Source of the DNA: Akkermansiaceae bacterium
Lineage (GTDB): Bacteria; Verrucomicrobiota; Verrucomicrobiia; Verrucomicrobiales; Akkermansiaceae
Direction of reading: 5' to 3'
Assembly: GCA_021200315.1 (NCBI GenBank)
Contig: JAJQGU010000030.1
Location: 44,212 to 108,211 of the forward strand
DNA: 64,000 bases
A program made the translations under genes and the position numbers. Positions 27,018-35,034 of the stretch are shown here, in pieces (position 1 is the first letter of the stretch; the number at the start of each line of letters is the position of its first letter). Under the pieces are notes generated by a model. The model saw nothing but the letters and a program-made list of their open reading frames with translations, made no database searches and was not told the origin of the DNA.

Positions 27018-28232
27018 ATGGCTGAGTTTGTGATCAGCGAGGCGGCCTTGGAGCGCAACGCTCGCATGCTCCGTGAGACGGGCGATATGTGCGGTGCGCA
27101 AGTACTCCTTGCGTTGAAGGGGTTTTCGACAGCGGCCTGTCTGCCGCTGCTGGCTCGGTATGCCGATGGCTGCTGTGCCTCCGGTTTGTGGGAGGCTCTT
27201 CTGGGGCACAAGCATATGCAAAAGCCGGTGGCGGTATATTCTCCGGCCTATCGCGATGATGAGTTCGCTCGATTGCTGGAATTTGCCCGACACATTGATT
27301 TCAACAGCGTCCCTCAGTGGGAGCGCTTTCGTGCCCGGGGGCTTTCCCATCCACGTGTGCGTTCGGGCGAGCTTTTGTTCGGATTGAGGATCAATCCGCA
27401 GTATTCCACCGGGCACACGCCGCTCTATGATCCTTGCGCGCCGGGTTCGCGCTTGGGTATTCCCCGCGATGCCCTGGAGGGAATGGATCTCACCGGGATT
27501 TCCGGGCTGCATTTCCACACGCTCTGCGAGCAAGGTTCGGAAGATTTGGCTGCCACTTGGGAGGCAATAGAGCGCGGTTTTGGCGACTTGCTCTCCCGAC
27601 CGGAGATCCGATATGTGAACATGGGCGGCGGCCACTGGATCACGAAACCCGGCTACAACCGTACCCTTCTTGTCGAAGTTGTGCGTCGCGCACGGGAACG
27701 CTGCGGAGTGGAGGTGCTGCTGGAGCCCGGCGAGGCTTGGTGCATTCATTCCGGCGTGCTTCGTGCGCGCGTGCTCGATGTGTTTGAATCGGCTGGCATG
27801 CGGCATGCGATTCTCGATGTGTCGGCTTCGGCTCACATGCCCGACGTGCTCGAAATGCCCTATCGCCCCGACGTCTTTCAGGTTCTCCCAGGCGAACTGG
27901 GGGGAGGCGTCCTCCCCGCCGTGACGTACCCCGGCGAAGGATATGCCCGTGCCGGGCTCCCCGGTGAAGCGGCCTTCACGTGCCGCTTGGGAGCCTGCAC
28001 CTGCTTGGCGGGCGATGTGATCGGCGATTATTCTTTCCCCTCCGCACTGCATGCTGGGGATGAAATCATCCTTGATGACATGGCGCAGTATACTCTTGTC
28101 AAGACCACGTTCTTCAACGGCGTGCCCCATCCGTCTGTGGTGCTGCAGAGAGGGGATGGCTCCCTGCGCTGTGTGAAAGAATGGGGGTACCGGGACTTTG
28201 AGGCTCGACTTGGCGGAAAAGAGCCTGTATAA
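27018..28232 (+). CDS. nspC: Carboxynorspermidine decarboxylase
   Basis: A 404-residue PLP-dependent fold III decarboxylase that makes spermidine or norspermidine from the carboxylated precursor. The Schiff-base lysine is in LLALKGFST (Lys34). GISGLHFHTLCEQ, YVNMGGGHWITKPGY and LLEPGEAW match NspC; GACTCLAGDVIGDYSF holds the catalytic Cys region. The length suits the family. It is followed 17 bp later by speA, consistent with a polyamine operon using arginine. The partner carboxynorspermidine dehydrogenase is not in this window. Confidence 0.93.
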   Translation: MAEFVISEAALERNARMLRETGDMCGAQVLLALKGFSTAACLPLLARYADGCCASGLWEALLGHKHMQKPVAVYSPAYRDDEFARLLEFARHIDFNSVPQWERFRARGLSHPRVRSGELLFGLRINPQYSTGHTPLYDPCAPGSRLGIPRDALEGMDLTGISGLHFHTLCEQGSEDLAATWEAIERGFGDLLSRPEIRYVNMGGGHWITKPGYNRTLLVEVVRRARERCGVEVLLEPGEAWCIHSGVLRARVLDVFESAGMRHAILDVSASAHMPDVLEMPYRPDVFQVLPGELGGGVLPAVTYPGEGYARAGLPGEAAFTCRLGACTCLAGDVIGDYSFPSALHAGDEIILDDMAQYTLVKTTFFNGVPHPSVVLQRGDGSLRCVKEWGYRDFEARLGGKEPV

Positions 28233-28249
28233 ACAGGCTCCACAGTGAA

Positions 28250-30193
28250 ATGATCGACATGCCCGCACGCAAACAAGCAACGAAACGCAAGGTGAAAGGA
28301 TGGGGAATCGACGATTCTTCAGAACTTTACGGGATTGAGGACTGGGGTAACGGCTACTTTGGCATCAACAAACAGGGCAGGGTGACCGTGCGTCTCCAAA
28401 ACGGCCGGGATGGCACCCGGGATGTGAGTCTGCACGAAATCATTTCCGGACTTGCCGAACGCGGGTTGAATGTGCCTGTGCTCCTGCGTTTCCGAGACCT
28501 CCTGCGCTGCCGTATCGCAGAACTCAACGAAAGTTTTCGCAAGGCCATTGCCGAGGCTGGCTATCAAGGCTGCTACAAGGGCGTTTATCCAACGAAAGTA
28601 AATCAACAGCAGCAGATTGTGGAAGAAGTGACTTCCTTTGGGGAACGCTATGACTACGGGCTTGAGGCTGGTTCGAAACCTGAGTTGATCGCCGCCATGG
28701 CCAGTCTCAGGAATCCGAACGCCTACTTGATTTGCAACGGCTATAAAGACGACGAATTCATCAGGCTCGCACTCACTGGCCAAAAGCTGGGATTGAATGT
28801 CTATATTGTGCTCGAAATGCCCAATGAGCTCGAAGCCATCCTCAAGCTTGCCCAGAAAATGGGCGTGCGTCCCAACCTTGGCGTACGTGTGCGCCTTTCT
28901 GCCAAGGGCTCCGGACACTGGTCCGAGTCGGCGGGCGATAAATCGGTGTTCGGCTTGAATCCTGCCCAAGTAATTGAAGTGGTGGATCATCTCCGCAAGC
29001 GGGATGCGCTGGAGTGCCTTAAGCTTCTCCACTACCATCAAGGTTCTCAGATCCCCAATATTTCCGTGGTGCGCGAAGGAATCACGGAGGCGGCTCGCGT
29101 CTATATCAATCTTGTGAAAGAGGGTGCGCCCATGGGCACGCTTGACATGGGCGGCGGCCTTGCTGTGGACTATGACGGTTCGCAGACCAATTTCCATTCT
29201 TCCTGCAACTACAGCATAGCCGAATATGCCCGCGACATCGTGGAGGTTGTCGGCGAACTCTGCACAAAATACGGGGTGCCTCATCCCACGCTTGTCACCG
29301 AATCCGGACGAGCAGTGGCCGCCTACAATTCAGTGCTCGTATTCAATATCTTGGATGTGACTACAGCACCTGGAGGACAAGAGCCGCCGGCTTTGCCGGA
29401 GGACGCCTCGGAAATTTTGAAAGCCTTTGAAGAGACAGCCCGTACGCTCACCCGCAAGAACATTCAGGAGTGTTATAACGATACGAACTATTACCGCGAT
29501 CAATTGCGCGCCCAGTTCTTTTACGGCAACGCCACTCTGCGCGAACGCGGCTTGGGCGAGGCATGGTATTGGTATCTCATGAGCCTCATTGCCAGCCGAC
29601 TCACCGAAATGGAGGATATTCCCGAAGATCTGAAGGAACTCTCGGACTCGATGGTGGATTTTTATTACGGCAATTTCTCCTTGTTCCAGTCGCTGCCCGA
29701 TGCTTGGGCCATTGATCAGCTATTCCCTGTGATGCCCCTGCAGCGCCTCGATGAACGCCCCGCCAATCGTGCGGTGCTTGTGGACATCACTTGCGACTGC
29801 GATGGAAAGGTTGATCAATTCATTGATAAGGAGGATGTCGCTCGATCATTGCCGGTTCACACCGTAGCTCCGGACGAAAATTACTACATAGGGGTTTTCT
29901 TGGTAGGCGCTTATCAGGAAACCATGGGAGACCTCCACAACCTCCTTGGCGACACAAATGTTGTAAGCGTGCGCCTCGAGAATGGACGCCCCGTTTATAC
30001 CCATGAAGAGGAGGGTGACACTGTGGCGGATGTCCTCTCCTACGTGAAATACGATGTGAAGGATCTGGCTGCCCGCTTCCGTTCACTGGCCGAAAAAGCC
30101 GTGGCTGAGGGGCGCATAGCACCCCGTGAGCGCCGTCTCGCTATGGAAGCTTTTCGTGAGGGGCTCAATGGCTATACCTATTACGAATTGTGA
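28250..30193 (+). CDS. speA: Biosynthetic arginine decarboxylase
   Basis: A 647-residue PLP fold III enzyme that converts arginine to agmatine. Signatures are the PLP-lysine region GVYPTKVNQQQQIVEEV, GYKDDEFIRLAL, LHYHQGSQIPNI, DMGGGLAVDYDGS, VTESGRAV and, near the C-terminus, VDITCDCDGKVDQF. The length matches SpeA. Agmatine would feed putrescine or carboxyspermidine for the upstream NspC; agmatine-processing genes are not seen here. An in-frame ATG three codons later is an alternative start. The stop overlaps the next gene by four bases. Confidence 0.95.
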   Translation: MIDMPARKQATKRKVKGWGIDDSSELYGIEDWGNGYFGINKQGRVTVRLQNGRDGTRDVSLHEIISGLAERGLNVPVLLRFRDLLRCRIAELNESFRKAIAEAGYQGCYKGVYPTKVNQQQQIVEEVTSFGERYDYGLEAGSKPELIAAMASLRNPNAYLICNGYKDDEFIRLALTGQKLGLNVYIVLEMPNELEAILKLAQKMGVRPNLGVRVRLSAKGSGHWSESAGDKSVFGLNPAQVIEVVDHLRKRDALECLKLLHYHQGSQIPNISVVREGITEAARVYINLVKEGAPMGTLDMGGGLAVDYDGSQTNFHSSCNYSIAEYARDIVEVVGELCTKYGVPHPTLVTESGRAVAAYNSVLVFNILDVTTAPGGQEPPALPEDASEILKAFEETARTLTRKNIQECYNDTNYYRDQLRAQFFYGNATLRERGLGEAWYWYLMSLIASRLTEMEDIPEDLKELSDSMVDFYYGNFSLFQSLPDAWAIDQLFPVMPLQRLDERPANRAVLVDITCDCDGKVDQFIDKEDVARSLPVHTVAPDENYYIGVFLVGAYQETMGDLHNLLGDTNVVSVRLENGRPVYTHEEEGDTVADVLSYVKYDVKDLAARFRSLAEKAVAEGRIAPRERRLAMEAFREGLNGYTYYEL

Positions 30194-30744
30194 CAGCAGC
30201 TTCGCTTGGCTTTTGCCGCCTGCGCCGCTCGGGAGATCCTGCATGGGCGGTTTGTATGGCCTTGTATGAAGATGCCTTTCCCTCTGAGGAGCGGCGTGAC
30301 TTCGCCGATCTCATGCGCTTGCTGGAAGAAAGGGAATGCATGCATGCCCTCTCGCTTGAAGTGTCGGGGCGCTTTGTCGGCTTCTCCGTTTACTGGGATT
30401 TCAGGGATTTTCTTTTCCTCGAGCATTTAGCCATCGTTCCGAGATGGCGCGGTCAAGGGATTGGAGGCTATTTCTTGGATGAGCTGGCTCGCATCCGTCC
30501 CGTTTTTCATCTCCTGGAAGCGGAGCCCCCTGGCAGCAGTCCCATGGCCGCCCGCCGCATTGGAGGTTATCGCCGCCATGGTTTTGAGATCGTTTCAAGA
30601 AATTACTTGCAGCCTTCCTATCGGCCGGGGGAGGCTCCGCTCCCGCTGTGGTTGATGGGGCGCGGAGAGCCCGGAGTCTTGGCCGAGCGTGTCGCCTTCC
30701 TGAGACGGTTTGTCTATGGTGTGGATTGTGCTGTGGGAGCATGA
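30190..30744 (+). CDS. GNAT-family N-acetyltransferase
   Basis: A 184-residue GNAT protein starting with GTG inside the speA stop (4-bp overlap), so translationally coupled. The acetyl-CoA loop is in LAIVPRWRGQGIGGYFL, and the C-terminal part has RRIGGYRRHGF, typical of motif B. Being tied to arginine decarboxylase it might acetylate a polyamine, but SpeG-specific residues cannot be confirmed by eye. A function in polyamine homeostasis is therefore inference. Confidence 0.85.
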   Translation: MTAASLGFCRLRRSGDPAWAVCMALYEDAFPSEERRDFADLMRLLEERECMHALSLEVSGRFVGFSVYWDFRDFLFLEHLAIVPRWRGQGIGGYFLDELARIRPVFHLLEAEPPGSSPMAARRIGGYRRHGFEIVSRNYLQPSYRPGEAPLPLWLMGRGEPGVLAERVAFLRRFVYGVDCAVGA

Positions 30745-30794
30745 TGACTTCCCGTCGGGAACATGAGAGGATGAGTTTTCTCCCGTTTCTCGTC

Positions 30795-30824
30795 AAAAAA
30801 GCGGCGAGCCGCAGGGCTTGCCGC
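30795..30824 (-). terminator. Rho-independent terminator of the metzincin gene
   Basis: Read on the minus strand, the stem GCGGCAAGCC / GGCTCGCCGC (10 bp, including G-T pairing) encloses a CTGC loop and is followed by TTTTTT. It lies 26 bp after the minus-strand stop at 30850. Confidence 0.88.
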
Positions 30825-30849
30825 CTGTAAAGGAACCTGATGTGCACCG

Positions 30850-31995
30850 TTATTGCTCGGAGAATTTTTGTGAGAATGGCGGAAGATCCGACCAATGGAA
30901 TTCGTGATGCCAGTCTTCCCAGTTGCCTGAAGAGGTGAGCAGGCGCACAGTGATGCGGAACGTATCGCTGCGCAGGCCGTGGAGTTCTCGGCGGGGAATA
31001 TGGAAAGAGAAGTTCCCCGATTTTTTGCCGAGTTTCTGCGTGAAGGAGACGGAATCATAGTCGGCATTGACTTGGTAGGGCGGATCCTGCACGTAGATAT
31101 TGACGGCACTTGCCTTTTCCTGCCCGGTGTAAGAGCCGTTGATTACAAGTTTGTTGCCTTTCAGGCTGATGGAGATTGCGTCCAGTTTGGGCGCGGGTGT
31201 CTTGTAAAATTCGGTAGAGGTGTCGCCGGCAAACACTTCGCAGACGTTGAGAATGGCGCAGCTGGCCGGGGTAAGATAGGTGGGGCTCGAGCCGAACGTA
31301 TAGTTCCCTGCGCCCATCAACGGAGTGCCCAATTTGGCTCCGTCACTCGTGGTCTGGTGATTGTGGGGCAGATTCAGTCCATGGCCGAGTTCGTGAGCCA
31401 GCCCCCCGTACCATTTTGTCAGGAGCCGGCCTTGGGGAGTTCTGGCGCCCAAGTGCTTGATGTCAAAATCGGCGTAGTCGAGCGCGAAGCAGGATTTGCC
31501 CACGCCGTAGAAAGGCACGCCGCCGGGATTGGCGTCGTTGTATTCGTCATTGTAGAAGGTGGGCATGATGATGAGCGTATGGTTGCTCTTTTTCATGCCG
31601 GGATGGGCGGAGAAATAGGCGTCGAGCTCCTGGATCACGCGGGGCCAGTTGCCTGTATAGGGATAGTCCGAGGCGGCTCCTTGGGCTTTGTAGAGAATGA
31701 TGTTGACGCGATCCGGCGTTTTCATATCGAGGCTGAGAGTGCGGTTGGGATAACCGTTGCGCGCCATTTCTTTTTGGAAGAAGTCCTGCAGATGCAGCAT
31801 CAGAGCGCTCAGGCGCTCTTCATAGCCGGGAATAGGTTCGCGGTCATTTCCGAGGAAGTAAACGATATTCAGACAGGGTTTGTCGGCGGCCTGCGGGGCT
31901 GCTGGAGGCGGGGGAGGCGTCTGCTGTGCCCGGGCAGCGGCGGGTAAACAAAATATGAGACTGACGGCGGCGAGAAGTGAGGATATTCTGATCAT
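30850..31995 (-). CDS. Secreted metzincin-like zinc metalloprotease
   Basis: A 381-residue protein with a signal peptide (ISSLLAAVSLIFCLPAAARA) and a Pro/Ala linker. The zinc site is HELGHGLNLPH (His201, Glu202, His205, His211), the HExxHxxxxxH metzincin pattern. GTPLMGAGN follows, suitable as the Met-turn. The C-terminal ~110 residues are an Ig/beta-sandwich-like domain (LDAISISLKGNKLVINGSY). Exported and probably active on host or dietary glycoproteins (inference). I cannot fix the MEROPS family by eye. It is monocistronic with a strong terminator. Confidence 0.82.
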   Translation of the reverse strand: MIRISSLLAAVSLIFCLPAAARAQQTPPPPPAAPQAADKPCLNIVYFLGNDREPIPGYEERLSALMLHLQDFFQKEMARNGYPNRTLSLDMKTPDRVNIILYKAQGAASDYPYTGNWPRVIQELDAYFSAHPGMKKSNHTLIIMPTFYNDEYNDANPGGVPFYGVGKSCFALDYADFDIKHLGARTPQGRLLTKWYGGLAHELGHGLNLPHNHQTTSDGAKLGTPLMGAGNYTFGSSPTYLTPASCAILNVCEVFAGDTSTEFYKTPAPKLDAISISLKGNKLVINGSYTGQEKASAVNIYVQDPPYQVNADYDSVSFTQKLGKKSGNFSFHIPRRELHGLRSDTFRITVRLLTSSGNWEDWHHEFHWSDLPPFSQKFSEQ

Positions 31996-32070
31996 ATATC
32001 GTGTCTGTGCGTTCCGTACAATATCGCGGCACTATGCCGTAAAGTCAAGGCTCATGCGGGTCAGCCAGGC

Positions 32071-32109
32071 AAAAAAAGCCCTTCCCGCCGTCGATCGGGA
32101 AGGGGCTTT
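32071..32109 (-). terminator. Rho-independent terminator of gap-pgk
   Basis: On the minus strand AAAGCCCCTTCCCG pairs with CGGGAAGGGCTTT across an 8-nt loop, followed by a run of seven T. It lies 26 bp beyond the pgk stop. Confidence 0.92.
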
Positions 32110-32134
32110 CGGGCTGTTGACGGGGGACAACGCC

Positions 32135-33331
32135 TCACTTTTCAGTGAGAGCGCCTACACCGGGCAGTACTTTGCCCTCGAGCAGTTCGAGTGAGGCTCC
32201 GCCGCCCGTGGAGCAGAAGGAAAGTTGATCCTGCACGTTGAATTTTCGTGCGGCCGTCACAGAGTCTCCTCCGCCCACAATCGAAACGGCGTCCGATGCG
32301 GCGAGAGCTTCGGCGATTTCTTTTGTTCCTTTGGCGAAACTGTCTATTTCGAATACGCCCATGGGGCCGTTCCAGAGCACGGTTTTCGCACTCTTGACAA
32401 TTTGTGAAAATTCTTCGATGGCCTTGTCTCCGATATCAATGGCCATGCCGCCTTCCGGCACGCGCCCGCCTTCGGCGAATGGCTTCGTGCAGACGGTGGG
32501 CGCGCCTTCTTCGAACTTCATGGCCACGCGGACATCCGCCGGCAGGAGAAAGCGCACATGGTGAGCCTGTGCATCGGCCAGGATTTCGCGGGCGAGATCG
32601 AGTTTGTCGCTTTCGATTTTCGACGCACCCAAACCATAGCCTTGGGCTGCGAGGAAGGTGTTGGCCATGGCCCCGCCGATGAGGAAAGTGTCGGCTTTTT
32701 CCATGAGTTTTGAAAGCACTTCGATCTTGTCGGAGACTTTCGCTCCGCCCATGATCACCACAAATGGGTGTTCCGGGTTTTCCAGCCTGCCTTCAAGATA
32801 TTCAAGCTCGCGTTCTACCAACAATCCCATGGCGGACTTTTCCGCAAAGTGCGTTACGCCTTCAGTGGATGCATGGGCGCGGTGCGCCGTGCCGAAAGCG
32901 TCGTTCACATACAGGGTGGCATCGCCCAACAAAGCCTTGGCAAAATCGGGATCATTCTTCTTTTCGCCCGGATAAAAGCGCACATTTTCGAGAAGAAGTA
33001 CATCGCCGTCCTTCATGGCTGTGCGGGCGGCGGCGGCTTGTTCACCGATGGCTTCGGGAACGAAGGTTACGGGCTTGCCCAGCAGCTCGCCCAGGCGCAC
33101 AGCCACGGGAGCCAGGGAATAGGCGGGGTCAGGGGCGTTGGCCGGGCGCCCCAAGTGCGATGAAAGCACGAGACGGGCGCCGTGGTCGAGAAGATAGTTG
33201 ATGGTGGGCAGAGCGGCCGTGATGCGGGCGTCGTTCGTAATGACGCCGTCTTTCAACGGCACGTTGAAATCGGCGCGCATGAACACCTGCTTGCCGGTCA
33301 CATCGAGATCGCGAATGGTAAGTTTATCCAT
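32135..33331 (-). CDS. pgk: Phosphoglycerate kinase
   Basis: The ATG at 33331 (MDKLTIRDLDVTGKQVFMRA) gives 398 residues; the track start adds unrelated sequence. N-terminal substrate site: RADFNVPLKDG and LSSHLGRP. Hinge and nucleotide parts: ENVRFYPGEKKND, YVNDAFGTAHRAHAST, VIMGGAKVSDKIEV, LWNGPMGVFE and SIVGGGDSVTAA. It interconverts 1,3-bisphosphoglycerate and 3-phosphoglycerate with ATP. It follows gap in the same transcript with a hairpin between, and ends at a T-rich terminator. Confidence 0.97.
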   Translation of the reverse strand: MDKLTIRDLDVTGKQVFMRADFNVPLKDGVITNDARITAALPTINYLLDHGARLVLSSHLGRPANAPDPAYSLAPVAVRLGELLGKPVTFVPEAIGEQAAAARTAMKDGDVLLLENVRFYPGEKKNDPDFAKALLGDATLYVNDAFGTAHRAHASTEGVTHFAEKSAMGLLVERELEYLEGRLENPEHPFVVIMGGAKVSDKIEVLSKLMEKADTFLIGGAMANTFLAAQGYGLGASKIESDKLDLAREILADAQAHHVRFLLPADVRVAMKFEEGAPTVCTKPFAEGGRVPEGGMAIDIGDKAIEEFSQIVKSAKTVLWNGPMGVFEIDSFAKGTKEIAEALAASDAVSIVGGGDSVTAARKFNVQDQLSFCSTGGGASLELLEGKVLPGVGALTEK

Positions 33332-33434
33332 GGTTCTTGTTCTTGCTGATTGTTTGTAATTTGAAAGAGGCCCCTTCTGGAAGCTTGGAAGAAAAACAGA
33401 GGGAGAACAGAAGCCATCCCTCCGGTTTGCGGAC

Positions 33435-33467
33435 ATGCAAGGAGAACACGGGAAGATCTCCTTGCAT
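33435..33467 (-). other. Intra-operon hairpin between gap and pgk
   Basis: A perfect 11-bp inverted repeat (ATGCAAGGAGA / TCTCCTTGCAT) with an 11-nt loop lies 12 bp after the gap stop and 104 bp before pgk. There is no T-run on the minus strand, so it is more likely an mRNA-stability or processing element that sets gap against pgk expression than a full terminator. Confidence 0.6.
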
Positions 33468-33478
33468 TCCGGACTTTT

Positions 33479-34483
33479 TTACAGACTGTCGCCGAGCTTC
33501 TTGAGAGCTTCGCCAGCCCGGTTGGAGTATCCCCATTCGTTGTCATACCAGCCGCAGACCTTGACCAAATTGCCGCCGACTACATACGTAAAGGCGGAAT
33601 CGAAGATGCAGGAGTGGGGGTTTGAAACGATGTCTTGGAGCACGAGAGGTTCTTCGGAGTATTCGAGAATGCCTTTGAGTTCCCCTTCAGAGGCATCTTT
33701 CATGGCGGAGTTGATCTCCTCCTTGGTCACATCCTTCTTGAGGATAGCCACGAAGTCGGTCAGAGAGCCGGTCGGAGTCGGTACACGGAAAGAAGCGCCG
33801 TTGAGGAGCCCTTTCAGCGCGGGGATAACTTCTCCGATGGCCTTGGCCGCACCTGTAGTCGTGGGGATAATATTGATGGCGGCAGCGCGGGAGCGGCGGG
33901 GATCCTTGTGCGGAAGGTCGAGGATGCGCTGGTCGTTCGTGTAGGAGTGAATGGTGCTCATCATCCCCTTTTCGATGCCGAACTTGTCGTTGAGCACCTT
34001 GACCATTGGGGAAAGACAGTTCGTTGTGCACGAGGCGTTCGACACAATGTGGTGCTTGGCCGGATCATATTCACTGTCGTTGATGCCGATGCAGAATGTG
34101 AGATCGGGGTTGGTAGCGGGGGCAGAAATGAGAACTTTCTTTGCGCCGGCGTCGATGTGGCCCTGAGCTGCTTCGCGTTTGGTGAACAGACCAGTGGATT
34201 CCAGAACGACGTCTACACCGAGTTCTTTCCAAGGAAGATCGGCCGGACCGCACTTGGAGTCGAGGATGAGGATTTTGTGACCGTTGACGACAAGGTTGTT
34301 GCCGTCAACTTCAATCGTACCCTGGAATTTGCCCTGCGTCGAGTCATATTTCAGAAGATGGGCAATCGTTTCGATGGGGGTCAGGTCGTGAATGGCGACG
34401 ACCTTTTCCAGTTCAGATTGGGACATGGAGCGCAGGACATTGCGGCCGATGCGTCCGAAACCATTGATAGCATATTTAGCCAT
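33479..34483 (-). CDS. gap: Glyceraldehyde-3-phosphate dehydrogenase
   Basis: A 334-residue type I GAPDH. The Rossmann motif is [13 protein letters not shown], and Asp33 in AIHDLT favours NAD. The catalytic cysteine is in [12 protein letters not shown] (Cys152), and the C-terminal [11 protein letters not shown] is intact. It oxidatively phosphorylates glyceraldehyde 3-phosphate and is paired with pgk as in many glycolytic operons. The promoter should lie in the 550-bp upstream region, where I see only weak candidates. Confidence 0.97.
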   Translation of the reverse strand: MAKYAINGFGRIGRNVLRSMSQSELEKVVAIHDLTPIETIAHLLKYDSTQGKFQGTIEVDGNNLVVNGHKILILDSKCGPADLPWKELGVDVVLESTGLFTKREAAQGHIDAGAKKVLISAPATNPDLTFCIGINDSEYDPAKHHIVSNASCTTNCLSPMVKVLNDKFGIEKGMMSTIHSYTNDQRILDLPHKDPRRSRAAAINIIPTTTGAAKAIGEVIPALKGLLNGASFRVPTPTGSLTDFVAILKKDVTKEEINSAMKDASEGELKGILEYSEEPLVLQDIVSNPHSCIFDSAFTYVVGGNLVKVCGWYDNEWGYSNRAGEALKKLGDSL

Positions 34484-34825
34484 AACAGAGGATGTCTTGA
34501 TGGATTTAACAAAGCCCTGGCCGGACCGTCCGGCGTTACAGGAGCTGTTTCAGCCTATTCTTCTTTTGCCGCGCCGTCAATACCAAATTGTTTCATTCCT
34601 TGACATAAAACCACACGCTCACTCAATAAAATGCTTGTAATGTGAGGCTGTCTTGTTCGGGGAAACAGACGGCGGCTTCAAACGATAAACAAGAAGAACG
34701 CTTTCATGAGGCGTGCTTTCCAAGCTCAGGGCATACCATTGGAATAAAACAGGAACATGCAGGCGAATAATAACGTGAGGCGGAGAGAAGCGCGGGGAGC
34801 GAGCAGAGGCGCTTTTTACAAAAAA

Positions 34826-34971
34826 GTATACTTTTCTGTAAGCGTTCATTTTTGCGGATCCGCGTTTGGAGATACTATAAAAATCTGCAATTGTCTACTG
34901 AAAATTCAACAGAATGCAAAAATTCTCCCCGGATGGCCCGGGGCGAAAAATCGACTGACAGAAAAGTATAC
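34826..34971. repeat. 14-bp perfect inverted repeat bounding a 118-bp segment
   Basis: GTATACTTTTCTGT at 34826-34839 and its exact reverse complement ACAGAAAAGTATAC at 34958-34971. The match continues imperfectly outward. The left copy also forms an internal palindrome AAAAGTATACTTTT. The enclosed segment holds a promoter-like pair facing the glycosyltransferase. This could be an invertible promoter, two operator sites in opposite orientation, or the relic of a small mobile element. Confidence 0.65.
34852..34881 (+). promoter_or_regulatory. Promoter-like pair inside the inverted-repeat segment
   Basis: TTGCGG, an 18-bp spacer and TATAAA, reading toward the glycosyltransferase gene about 150 bp downstream. 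The -35 is weak. The segment is AT-rich compared with the local genome. Confidence 0.4.
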
Positions 34972-35034
34972 ATTCCTGAATCGCTCGTGAAGAGCATCGG
35001 ACGGATTGCCGGGCAATAAGGAGAGGAAAAACAT

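Larger units (their letters stand above)
34484..35034. other. Long divergent intergenic region with regulatory-looking repeats
   Basis: 550 bp between gap (minus) and the glycosyltransferase (plus). The gap-proximal part resembles the surrounding genome; the distal ~200 bp turn AT-rich. They carry the inverted repeat, the promoter-like pair and the strong ribosome binding site listed separately. A palindrome TGCGGATCCGCG sits at about 34853. No gene is supported. Confidence 0.5.

Noticed and set aside
26979-28280. 433-codon minus-strand ORF opposite nspC
   Set aside because: Antisense shadow of a GC-rich conserved gene.
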